This document shows positions 1 to 5,726 of a DNA stretch of 6,885 bases, piece by piece. The stretch lies in contig JAJXTQ010000103.1 in the NCBI GenBank assembly GCA_021783685.1, forward strand, positions 1 to 6,885. The letters run 5' to 3'. Position 1 is the first letter of the stretch; each line of letters begins with the position of its first letter. The stretch comes from Pseudomonadota bacterium (GTDB lineage: Bacteria; Pseudomonadota; Gammaproteobacteria; UBA5335). Below the pieces are notes generated by a model that saw only the letters and a list, made by a program, of their open reading frames with translations, had not been told where the DNA came from and made no database searches. Made by a program: the position numbers and the translations under genes.

Positions 1-268
1 AATAGACGCAACCGTGCTCGCAGCCCCGATAGGGGTTGACCGACCGATCGAAGGGCAAATCGGGCGAGCGGTTGAAGGTCAGGACCGTGCGGCTGTGATC
101 GACGGCGAGCACGGTTTCGGGCGCCGCGGATTCGGCAAACTCGGGCTCGCGCGCGCTGCGCTGGACCTCGAAGCGGCCTTGGGGATTGTGCACGGCGCCG
201 CGGCCCTTGAACGCCGAGAGCGGGCGGGGAATCGTGGTCGGATCCTCGTTCGGGTCGTCGTCAATCAT
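1..268 (-). CDS. PA0069-family radical SAM protein, N-terminal part (3' end cut by window edge)
   Basis: Reading the minus strand from the ATG at 268 gives 89 uninterrupted codons up to the window edge. Residues 20-33 contain [14 protein letters not shown] and residues 66-89 run from NRSPDLPFD through [14 protein letters not shown]. These match the opening of the PA0069/Rv2578c family of radical SAM proteins, related to spore photoproduct lyase-like enzymes. Cys83 and Cys87 are the first two ligands of the CxxxCxxC motif that binds the 4Fe-4S cluster and SAM. The third cysteine would be residue 90, and the first base of its codon (T) is the last base visible. Family members are usually around 350 residues, so about three quarters of the gene lies outside. 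The substrate is not known for the family. No clear Shine-Dalgarno precedes the ATG, but the conserved motif begins soon after it and no nearby in-frame alternative start was seen. The gene is divergent from the hydrolase gene. Confidence 0.86.
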   Translation of the reverse strand, partial: MIDDDPNEDPTTIPRPLSAFKGRGAVHNPQGRFEVQRSAREPEFAESAAPETVLAVDHSRTVLTFNRSPDLPFDRSVNPYRGCEHGCVY

Positions 269-423
269 TGGGCTACCGTCGGCAGTGGCCGTCCTGCGAG
301 GGCGGAACGATCAGTTTAATCCCGCCCCGTGGCCGCGGGCAGCCGGCGGCCGGATGCACGCATCGCTTGCAAACCCGCCTTGCAGCACGGCCTGTTTTCG
401 ATACGCCAGGAGGACACCCGCCG

Positions 424-537
424 ATGCGGATGAAAGCAAACCCGGTCGCCGCATCCCCTCGGCTCCGGCATGGCGCATCGGCTGGCACGCGCAGCGCTGC
501 GGCAATCGTGGAGGATCCGGCATGGTCGATTTCGTGA
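424..537 (+). CDS. Possible 37-residue leader ORF overlapping the hydrolase start (weak)
   Basis: An ATG at 424 opens 37 codons that stop at 535-537, overlapping the first 16 bases of the hydrolase gene in another frame. The strong Shine-Dalgarno-like AGGAGGA at 408-414 lies about 10 bases upstream, a little farther than the usual optimum. A second ATG at 430 is in the same frame. The peptide is rich in Ala, Arg and Ser and has no recognisable motif, as expected of a chance frame in GC-rich DNA. If translated, it could couple translation to the hydrolase gene. I list it only because the AGGAGGA has no other gene to serve. Confidence 0.15.
   Translation: MRMKANPVAASPRLRHGASAGTRSAAAIVEDPAWSIS
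483..498 (+). promoter_or_regulatory. Candidate sigma-54 (-24/-12) promoter for the hydrolase gene
   Basis: TGGCACG at 483-489 is an exact match to the usual -24 element. With the consensus GG-N10-GC spacing, the -12 dinucleotide GC falls at 496-497. The -12 box reads GCGCT rather than TTGCT, so only its core GC matches. Transcription would start near 509, leaving a leader of only about 13 bases that just includes the GGAGG at 510-514. A chance match is quite possible in this GC-rich sequence. The neighbouring gene for a sigma-54 activator is the only supporting context. Confidence 0.25.
510..514 (+). promoter_or_regulatory. Ribosome binding site of the hydrolase gene
   Basis: GGAGG at 510-514 sits 7 bases before the ATG at 522. 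It fixes this start over upstream in-frame starts (as far as 186), which would add about 112 residues of non-conserved sequence. Confidence 0.75.
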
Positions 538-1097
538 TGGTTCCGGGACTCCATGGCAGTGGCCCGGAACACTGGCAGACACTGTGGGAGCCGGCACTCG
601 GCGCCAGTCGGGTCATGCAGCACGACTGGTCGACGCCGGCCCTCGATCGCTGGGCCGATGCGGTGACGCAGCACCTCGAATCCCGTCACCGGCCGGCGGT
701 GCTGATCGCCCACAGCCTGGGGTGCCTGGCCGTCGCCAGCGCCTGGCCGCGGATCCGCCGTCGGGTGCGGGCGGCGTTGTTCGCGGCGCCGGCCGATCCC
801 AGCCATTTCGGCTTCCTGCCGGTCGCGCATCACCTGGAGGTGCCCTCACTGCTGCTCGCCAGCCGCAATGATCGCTGGCTCGCCTTCGAGGACGCGCAGC
901 AGTTGGCAGCGCTCTGGGGCAGCGACCTCGTCGATTTGGGCCCGGTCGGCCACATCAACGTCGACAGCGGCCACGGCTGCTGGCCCGAGGGCTGGCGACT
1001 GCTCGGCGGTCTGCTGGCGCGTGCGGGGCTGCCGCCGCCATCGGCAGCGAGCCCGGATCGATGCGATCGGGCGCACAGTCTGGCCGGCTGCGATTGA
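522..1097 (+). CDS. RBBP9/YdeN-family alpha/beta hydrolase
   Basis: This encodes a 191-residue cytoplasmic serine hydrolase with no signal peptide, a normal length for the family (about 180-190). Family signatures in order are [16 protein letters not shown] at residues 7-22, the nucleophile elbow HSLG at 64-67 with Ser65, the acid in SRNDRW with Asp117, and the catalytic histidine in GHIN with His144. Together these give a complete Ser-Asp-His triad. Bacterial members are poorly characterised and are generally presumed esterases or peptidases, so the substrate here is unknown. The last 20 or so residues are a non-conserved Pro/Ser/Arg-rich tail. The start follows a good GGAGG. The sigma-54 activator gene lies 124 bp downstream on the same strand, so the two could be cotranscribed, but no sequence evidence decides this. 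Confidence 0.88.
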   Translation: MVDFVMVPGLHGSGPEHWQTLWEPALGASRVMQHDWSTPALDRWADAVTQHLESRHRPAVLIAHSLGCLAVASAWPRIRRRVRAALFAAPADPSHFGFLPVAHHLEVPSLLLASRNDRWLAFEDAQQLAALWGSDLVDLGPVGHINVDSGHGCWPEGWRLLGGLLARAGLPPPSAASPDRCDRAHSLAGCD

Positions 1098-1221
1098 GTC
1101 GCGGCAGGACCGGCAGGTTTCAGCGCATCGGTCCGTAGCCGCCGGGGTCATCGATGCCGGTGGCCTCTCTTTCCCCAGACACAGGGAAGTCCCGGTTCAC
1201 CCATCAAAGCGAAGATCGTCC
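1098..1221 (+). other. Intergenic spacer before the activator gene, with two inverted repeats
   Basis: The spacer contains GGACCG at 1107-1112 paired with CGGTCC at 1129-1134 across 16 bases. It also contains TTCCC at 1171-1175 paired with GGGAA at 1184-1188 across 8 bases. Neither is followed by a T-run, so they are not intrinsic terminators. The second lies 34 bases before the activator start and could be an operator. Short inverted repeats of this size are common by chance. No clear sigma-70 promoter was found. Confidence 0.35.
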
Positions 1222-2349
1222 ATGAAATCGAAGATCGATCCGGCTGGCCCATCCTGGAGCCCTTCGAGTCTGCCGCCGGCAGCGTCATCCGGGCGGGAAC
1301 CGGGCAACGTGCTCATCCTGCAGACACCCCAGCAGGCGCATTCCATCCGCGCCAGCGCCCTGGTGTTTTCGGACCCCGCCTCGAAGCAACTGCTGGATTA
1401 CCTGGAACGTGTCGCGCCCAGCGAGGCGACCGTCCTGATCCAGGGCGAGACCGGCACCGGCAAGGAGCTGGTAGCCCATCACGTCCATGAGCTGAGCGAC
1501 CGCCGCAGGGGCCCGTTCGTCGCCGTCAATTGCGCCGCGCTCAGCGAGAATCTGCTCGATGCCGAGCTGTTCGGTTACCGCAAGGGCGCCTTCACGGGCG
1601 CCGATTCCGATCGACCCGGCTGGTTCGAGACGGCCCAGGGCGGCACCCTGTTTCTCGACGAAATCGGCGACCTGCCGCTCGGCGCGCAGGTGAAATTGTT
1701 GCGCGTGCTGCAGCAACGCGAAGTAGTGCGGGTGGGCGCGCGCACGCCGATCGCGGTCGACTTCCGCCTCGTCGCGGCGACCAATGTCGATCTGAAGGCC
1801 GCCGTGGAGGCGGGGCATTTCCGGGCAGACCTTTACTACCGGCTCAGCGTGGCGGAAGTGCGGCTGCCGCCGCTGCGCGAGCGGCCGGGCGACATCGCGC
1901 CCCTGGCCCGGTACTTCCTGCGAATCTATGCGGAGCGGATGGGCGACCGGCAGGTGCGGTTCTCGCCGCAGGCGCTCGCACGGCTGCAGAACCACGGCTG
2001 GCCGGGCAACATCCGGGAACTGGAGAACGTCATCCACCACACGCTGCTGATCTGCCGCGGTGACGAGATCGGCCCACAGGACATCCATCTGCCCGAACGA
2101 CCCCAACTCGTCGGCGAAGCGGCCATCGCGCCCGAGGAGCGCCTGCAACAGGCGCTCTGGGAATTGCTCACTCGCGGCACCGCTGATCTGCATGCGACGA
2201 CCGAGCGGCTTCTGATCGAGACGGCCTATCGCTACTGCGGCGGCCACCAGATCCAGACCGCCGAGGCGCTGGGCGTCAGCCGTCACGTCCTGCGTGAGCG
2301 CCTGCAGCGCTTGGGGATCATTCCCTATCCGCCGTCGCGCCGGGGGTGA
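1222..2349 (+). CDS. Sigma-54-dependent Fis-type activator without a sensory domain (SfnR-like)
   Basis: This 375-residue protein activates RNA polymerase containing sigma-54 by ATP hydrolysis. Its AAA+ domain spans about 45-290. It has Walker A GETGTGKE at 75-82, the sigma-54-contacting loop GAFTGA at 122-127, Walker B GGTLFLDE at 140-147, FRADLYYRL at 200-208 and WPGNIREL at 260-267. A Fis-type helix-turn-helix lies at about 325-365 and includes [16 protein letters not shown]. Only about 45 poorly conserved residues precede the AAA+ domain, so there is no receiver, GAF or PAS domain. The architecture and the [11 protein letters not shown] and GWFE segments recall SfnR, the Pseudomonas activator of dimethyl sulfone use, which also lacks a sensory domain. 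The ATG at 1222 has a weak ribosome site (GAAG at 1211-1214); a GTG at 1309 is an alternative that would remove 29 residues. The 3' end overlaps the convergent oxidoreductase gene by 32 bp. Family assignment is firm, the SfnR subgroup is inference, and its target promoter is not proven. Confidence 0.93.
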   Translation: MKSKIDPAGPSWSPSSLPPAASSGREPGNVLILQTPQQAHSIRASALVFSDPASKQLLDYLERVAPSEATVLIQGETGTGKELVAHHVHELSDRRRGPFVAVNCAALSENLLDAELFGYRKGAFTGADSDRPGWFETAQGGTLFLDEIGDLPLGAQVKLLRVLQQREVVRVGARTPIAVDFRLVAATNVDLKAAVEAGHFRADLYYRLSVAEVRLPPLRERPGDIAPLARYFLRIYAERMGDRQVRFSPQALARLQNHGWPGNIRELENVIHHTLLICRGDEIGPQDIHLPERPQLVGEAAIAPEERLQQALWELLTRGTADLHATTERLLIETAYRYCGGHQIQTAEALGVSRHVLRERLQRLGIIPYPPSRRG

Positions 2350-3721
2350 GCTGCGGCACCGATGCGGGCACCGCTTGCAGGCGCCGGCAGAGCAGGGCGG
2401 CCAGATCCTGCGCCGCATCCCGGATGTCCGGAATGGCCGTGCACTCGAAAAGCACGCCCTGCATCGGCGCGCCGAGGCTGTAGAGGTGGGGCGCGAGCGA
2501 GCCGTCGGCGGCGCGCAGCTCCCCGGCAGCAGTGGCGTCGAGTCCGAGTCCGAGCGGATGGGGCCGGACGTGACCGGCGGCGAACAGTTGCCGCAGCAAG
2601 GGATCGCGACTGCGGTCGTAGCGGCTCTCGGGGCCGGTCGCGTTGACGACCAGATCGAATGCGGCCTCCTCCACGGCGGACCGGCCGCGGCGGCGCCAGC
2701 GCGCCTGGACCCGGTTGCCCACCTGACGCAGACCTTCCAGCCGGCCGGCCAGAATCGCGAGCCGTCCGCTCTCTTGAAGTGCCTGCAGGCGGGCATGGCT
2801 GGGATCGGGGATGCGATGGCGGTGGATGCTCCAGAGCGCCCGGCCATGCCGGAGCAGGCGCGCCTGCTCGGCCGGCGGCAGTTGCAGCCAGAGCGTCCGG
2901 GCCTGCATGCGCAGTCCGTTCATCGTCTGCTGCCAGGCGGCGCCCGCCTTCGCCTGTGCACGCACCTGCCGCATCAGCGCCCGCGCCGAGTGGGCGGCGT
3001 CTGATGCGGCGAACGGCGTCGATGCCTGTGTGCCCCAGGCCAGCGGCAGGCGGCCATGGCGTGAGAGCGCGGTCAGATGTGCACCCTCGCTTGCCGCCGG
3101 CGCGAGGCTCAAGACCCCGTCGACCATCGTGAGCCCGGTGCCGATGAACAACACCTGGGCGCGCGGCGGCGCGAGCTCATCGAGACGACATCGCCAGGGA
3201 TCGTTCACGATCAGGCGTTCATCGATGCCCGCGCTTCCGGGCAAGGCGCGCGGTGGCAGGTTGCCGATGGCGAGCACCACGGCGTCGGCCAGCAGTGTGC
3301 CGCCCCGCTCCAGTTCCACCCGCCAGCACGCGCCTTCCCGCCACAGGGCGCTCGCCGCGCTGCGGACGCGGATCACCTCGCCGCTCCCGCGCAAGGGTTC
3401 GAGCACGGCCTCGAGATAGCGCCCGTAGAGCTGGCGTGGCACGAAATCGCCGGCGGCCACCGGCGGATCGATGCCCAGCGCGTTCAGCCACCGCAGGAAT
3501 CCCGCCGGGTCGTCGCGCGCCGCGCCCATGTTGCCCGCCGGCACGTTCAGCACATGCCGGAGATCGCAGCCGGCGTAGGCCGGACCCAGTCCGGCTTCGC
3601 GGTCGACGAGAACGATGCGGCCGGTGAATCCCGCACGGTGCAGATGATGCGCGAGCAGGCTCGCGCTCGCGCCCGCCCCGATACAGAGGACCGTGGGCGC
3701 CGACAGGGAAGAGGTCGTCAT
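2318..3721 (-). CDS. FAD/NAD(P)-binding oxidoreductase (COG4529-like)
   Basis: This encodes 467 residues and no signal peptide. The N-terminal Rossmann motif [11 protein letters not shown] at 11-21 ends its second strand at Asp40, as in FAD-ribose binding. The conserved block around Pro47-Met65, including [10 protein letters not shown], is typical of the NAD_binding_9 (COG4529, YdhS-like) flavoproteins. AIGNLPP at 151-157, a second nucleotide-binding motif IGTGLTMVD at 193-201, and VVNATGP at 358-364 complete the two-dinucleotide fold. The reaction is unknown. I see no resemblance to small FMN reductases such as DszD. The ATG at 3721 is chosen because the Rossmann motif begins 10 residues later; the frame remains open 28 codons upstream, but that extension has no conserved features. 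It starts 31 bp after the OmpW-like gene ends, suggesting cotranscription. Its 3' end overlaps the activator gene tail to tail. Confidence 0.85.
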   Translation of the reverse strand: MTTSSLSAPTVLCIGAGASASLLAHHLHRAGFTGRIVLVDREAGLGPAYAGCDLRHVLNVPAGNMGAARDDPAGFLRWLNALGIDPPVAAGDFVPRQLYGRYLEAVLEPLRGSGEVIRVRSAASALWREGACWRVELERGGTLLADAVVLAIGNLPPRALPGSAGIDERLIVNDPWRCRLDELAPPRAQVLFIGTGLTMVDGVLSLAPAASEGAHLTALSRHGRLPLAWGTQASTPFAASDAAHSARALMRQVRAQAKAGAAWQQTMNGLRMQARTLWLQLPPAEQARLLRHGRALWSIHRHRIPDPSHARLQALQESGRLAILAGRLEGLRQVGNRVQARWRRRGRSAVEEAAFDLVVNATGPESRYDRSRDPLLRQLFAAGHVRPHPLGLGLDATAAGELRAADGSLAPHLYSLGAPMQGVLFECTAIPDIRDAAQDLAALLCRRLQAVPASVPQLTPGATADRE

Positions 3722-3752
3722 GGTTGCATCCAGTCCACAGATCGGGCCACCG

Positions 3753-4496
3753 TCAAAACGTCCTGCCGATCCCGAAGGAAATGAGCGGCATGGACATCTC
3801 GCCATCGGTGATCGGGATGTCGAGGGATTGTCCCAGAGCGCCGACCTTCAGGTCGATCTCGTCCACGTAGACCCGCAGATACTTCGCATCCAGCCGCATG
3901 AACCATTCATGGGTGACGTCGACCTGAACCCCGGCCTGAACACCCCAGCCCCAGTTGAGGGTCGGAAAATCGATGGACAGCAGACCTTCGACCACCGGAT
4001 TGGTCACATCGGCCTTGCGGATGACGGCAAGTGCGGGACCCGCGCCGACATAGGGCCGAACGGTGCGGCCCGGTAGCGGCCGGTAGAGCACATTGAGCAG
4101 GATGGGAATGAAGTCGCCGGTCTTGAATTCGGCGAATTTCCCGAGTGGCGCCAGCAGGCCGCCACCGACGAAGTCCACGGCGCCGGGCAGTCCCACGACG
4201 GCTTCTGCAGCGAACGCTTCGGTAAACTGATAGCCGATGCTTCCGCCGATCAGGGCAATATCCGGGATATCGATGGCCGTGTCCGGAATGGCCAGCGGCC
4301 GGCGGACCAGTCGCCGCACCAGGGGCGGCAACCGCTTGCCCGGCTCGAGGCTGGGATCTTCGAACTTCAGATCCGGATAGATCATCGCCGTTCCGGCGAC
4401 GAAGTAGAACTTCCCGGCATCCGGGTTGGCGTGGACGGCCACGGGCATCAGGAGCGTGACGACCAGCAAGGCGAGGAAAGCACGAACGGAAGACAT
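3753..4496 (-). CDS. OmpW/AlkL-family outer-membrane beta-barrel protein
   Basis: This encodes 247 residues beginning with a signal peptide: SVRAF, a hydrophobic stretch at about 6-19, and an AVHA cleavage context after residue 23. The mature protein shows alternating hydrophobic strands, a central LLNVLYRPLPGRTVRPYVGAG segment typical of OmpW, and a C-terminal phenylalanine (SFGIGRTF) as used for barrel assembly by the BAM machinery. OmpW proteins form small eight-stranded barrels with a hydrophobic lateral channel. The relative AlkL admits alkanes and other hydrophobic compounds. Whether this one carries a substrate for the neighbouring oxygenase is inference. The Pro- and Arg-rich segment at about residues 49-70 probably forms an extracellular loop. 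The start is preceded by GGGG about 5 bases upstream. The DUF2141 gene ends 159 bp upstream and the oxidoreductase gene begins 31 bp downstream. Confidence 0.82.
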   Translation of the reverse strand: MSSVRAFLALLVVTLLMPVAVHANPDAGKFYFVAGTAMIYPDLKFEDPSLEPGKRLPPLVRRLVRRPLAIPDTAIDIPDIALIGGSIGYQFTEAFAAEAVVGLPGAVDFVGGGLLAPLGKFAEFKTGDFIPILLNVLYRPLPGRTVRPYVGAGPALAVIRKADVTNPVVEGLLSIDFPTLNWGWGVQAGVQVDVTHEWFMRLDAKYLRVYVDEIDLKVGALGQSLDIPITDGEMSMPLISFGIGRTF

Positions 4497-4655
4497 GAGA
4501 ACCCCATCCAGAATGACCTGGAATAAAACGACAAAGACGACAGATCGCTGATTTTTTTCTTCAGGACGGACGGCAGCGACATCCGCTGCCTGGAACCGCT
4601 CGCAGGCGCCACGGACGATGTGGCTGGGAGGCCCACGGTTGATGATGAGCGGCCC
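4497..4655 (-). promoter_or_regulatory. Leader of the OmpW-like gene: AT-rich tract, hairpin and inverted repeat
   Basis: This 159-bp gap is the longest within the minus-strand gene run and the most AT-rich part of the window around 4521-4560, so it may carry a promoter for the OmpW-like gene. A perfect 7-bp hairpin, GGCAGCG at 4572-4578 with CGCTGCC at 4584-4590 and a 5-base loop, lies just upstream of that tract. On the minus strand it is followed by an A-run, not a T-run, so it does not read as an intrinsic terminator. A 5-bp inverted repeat, TCCAG at 4507-4511 and CTGGA at 4518-4522, lies close to the start codon. No confident -35/-10 pair was identified. Confidence 0.35.
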
Positions 4656-5090
4656 TCATTTTTCGACCCGCTTGAGGTTGATGGTGATGCGCTGCGGGTT
4701 GTCGTTCAGTTCCACTGCCGTCTCGTCGAATTTTGGCGGACCGAAACGGAGCGCCGGATTCCGGCTGACGCCGACCGGTTCCTTGGGAATGCCGATGACA
4801 TTGGTGTCGAGCTTGCTGTTGCCGTTCACATCGGCCACCGCGATGACCGCGTAACGTCCGGGCGCCGGCGCTGACAGTGCAATGGCTTGTTCGGCCGCCT
4901 TGGCGGGAACGACCTTGCGGACCGGGCACCGCTCCTCATGCGGGAAGCTTTCCGGGGTGCACAGGGCGACGATGATGTTTCCTTCATTCGCCGGCGTCGG
5001 ATTGATCACCACCTCCACCGTGGATCCAGCCCATACGGCTGGTCCGGATGAGCTGATGACGGCTGCGGTCAGTAAACGACTGAATTTCAT
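4656..5090 (-). CDS. DUF2141 domain-containing secreted protein
   Basis: This encodes 144 residues. A signal peptide covers about residues 1-21 (KFSR, hydrophobic core, AVWA), so the product should be periplasmic or exported. The rest matches DUF2141. It has a first strand and VALCTPESF at 41-49, a PGRYAVIAVAD strand at 77-87, and the loop DVNGNSKLDTN at 87-97, whose Asp/Asn spacing resembles a calcium-binding loop. IGIPKEPVGVSRNP at 99-112 and FGPPKFDETAVEL at 116-128 follow. Cys44 and Cys55 could form a disulfide. The molecular function of the family is unknown. The ATG at 5090 has an AGGA-type ribosome site 8 bases upstream. The gene follows the 158-residue unknown by 39 bp and is probably cotranscribed with it. 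Family assignment is confident from motifs; metal binding is inference. Confidence 0.86.
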   Translation of the reverse strand: MKFSRLLTAAVISSSGPAVWAGSTVEVVINPTPANEGNIIVALCTPESFPHEERCPVRKVVPAKAAEQAIALSAPAPGRYAVIAVADVNGNSKLDTNVIGIPKEPVGVSRNPALRFGPPKFDETAVELNDNPQRITINLKRVEK

Positions 5091-5129
5091 GTGATGATCC
5101 TGATCGATGGGAGGTCGGGACGCCTGTGC

Positions 5130-5606
5130 TCAGCCATTCAGCGGCGCAGGCACCTGGGGAGCGGCGCGGGTGAAGCGGCGGCGCAGATCCCACGCCGTTC
5201 TGAAGTTCAGCAGCAGCCACAGCCAGCTCGGCTTGAATTGCAGGTCGTCGACCTTGAGCTGCCCCTTTTCATCGATCCAGTGCGCCGTCAGCTTGCCCGG
5301 CTTGAGCTGGAAGACGGTGGTGTTGGGCGCCGGCGCGCCGATGCGGGCCTCTGCCAGACCGAGCAGGGCAGGATCGACCGCTTCCGTGGGGATGTTGGGG
5401 ACCAGCTTTTGTACCAGTCCGAAGGTGACCAGCTTCAGGATGCCGAAGAAGGCGTCCTTGGCCGGGCCTTGCATCAGGCTTTGCATGGGGTCGACAGCGG
5501 TGTCATCCGGTGTCGGCTGCTGACGGTACAAGTTGTCCAGCAAGGCGGCCAGATGCCCCCGCAGTTGCTCGGCGCGTTGTAACAGGAGGGTATTGTCTGC
5601 GCTCAT
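5130..5606 (-). CDS. Protein of unknown function, 158 residues
   Basis: I do not recognise this protein. It has no signal peptide. The first 30 residues look like an amphipathic helix (LLLQRAEQLRGHLAALLDNL). Residues 51-72 form a mostly hydrophobic stretch (AFFGILKLVTFGLVQKLV) that could be a membrane-associated or buried helix. Residues 96-124 look like beta strands (VFQLKPGKLTAHWID, then LKVDDLQFKP). A Trp-rich WLWLLLNF at 128-135 is followed by a basic RRRF segment. The gene looks real because AGGA stands 6 bases before the ATG at 5606, the frame is intact, and it fills the space between flanking same-strand genes with a 39-bp gap to the DUF2141 gene. A hairpin-containing spacer separates it from the DszC-like gene, so it may begin a separate transcription unit. 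Confidence 0.72.
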   Translation of the reverse strand: MSADNTLLLQRAEQLRGHLAALLDNLYRQQPTPDDTAVDPMQSLMQGPAKDAFFGILKLVTFGLVQKLVPNIPTEAVDPALLGLAEARIGAPAPNTTVFQLKPGKLTAHWIDEKGQLKVDDLQFKPSWLWLLLNFRTAWDLRRRFTRAAPQVPAPLNG

Positions 5607-5626
5607 CGTCTTTCCTTTGAGGGCAT

Positions 5627-5658
5627 GGGGCCCGCATTCATCGGGCTTGAATGGCCCC
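5627..5658 (-). other. Hairpin in the leader of the 158-residue protein gene
   Basis: GGGGCC at 5627-5632 pairs with GGCCCC at 5653-5658, and ATTC at 5636-5639 pairs inside with GAAT at 5649-5652, leaving a 3-base bulge. An alternative 5-bp pairing, GCCCG at 5630-5634 with CGGGC at 5642-5646, uses some of the same bases and is mutually exclusive. It ends about 20 bases upstream of the start codon. It could be a second stem behind the terminator or an RNA control element. No T-run follows. Confidence 0.35.
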
Positions 5659-5663
5659 TTTGT

Positions 5664-5698
5664 CCAAAACCGGCGACCACGCCTGAACGTGATCGCCG
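5664..5698 (-). terminator. Rho-independent terminator candidate after the DszC-like gene
   Basis: An 11-base stem is formed by 5671-5681 and 5688-5698 around a 6-base loop. In minus-strand RNA all 11 positions pair, one as a G-U wobble; in plus-strand RNA the same position is a C-A mismatch. On the minus strand the stem is followed by GTTTTGG. It lies 29 bases past the stop codon of the DszC-like gene. Strand asymmetry and position favour termination of that transcript. The U-run is short, so termination may be partial. Confidence 0.6.
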
Positions 5699-5726
5699 CT
5701 GCGTTGGAAACGCGTCGCTGTTCGGA

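Larger units (their letters stand above)
269..521. other. Divergent intergenic region (253 bp)
   Basis: This spacer separates the minus-strand radical SAM gene from the plus-strand hydrolase gene, so it should hold promoters for both. Visible structure includes a 6-bp inverted repeat, GGGCGG at 300-305 and CCGCCC at 322-327, flanking an AT-richer 16-base core. It also holds an isolated strong Shine-Dalgarno-like AGGAGGA at 408-414 and a sigma-54-like sequence at 483-498. No convincing sigma-70 -35/-10 pair was found on either strand. No RNA gene or terminator was recognised. Confidence 0.6.

Noticed and set aside
14..319. 101-codon plus-strand frame and 61-codon minus-strand frame at the left edge
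   Set aside because: Both are shadows of the radical SAM coding frame, which carries the GCEHGC motif and runs off the edge.
186..521. 112-residue N-terminal extension of the hydrolase
   Set aside because: The extension overlaps the radical SAM gene and has no conserved sequence. The family domain begins at the ATG at 522 with GGAGG 7 bases upstream.
1101..1118. Direct repeat CGGCAGGA/CGGCAGGT in the spacer after the hydrolase gene
   Set aside because: Only two short copies in GC-rich DNA with no further periodicity. Not distinguishable from chance.
868..1221. 118-residue N-terminal extension of the activator
   Set aside because: The stretch overlaps the hydrolase coding sequence in another frame and shows no sensory-domain features. 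The ATG at 1222 follows a spacer and gives a length normal for sensor-less activators.
1285..2847. 520-codon open frame on the minus strand across the activator gene
   Set aside because: It lies antisense to a gene with unmistakable AAA+ and helix-turn-helix motifs, and its translation has no recognisable motifs. It is a codon-position shadow in GC-rich DNA.
3077..3784. 235-codon plus-strand open frame
   Set aside because: It is antisense to the FAD/NAD(P)-binding gene, which has clear Rossmann motifs. The frame's own translation is low-complexity with no motif.
4541..4560. T7 tract as a plus-strand terminator
   Set aside because: Only a 3-bp stem precedes the T-run on the plus strand, and no plus-strand gene ends there. 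The neighbouring 7-bp hairpin is on the wrong side of the T-run.
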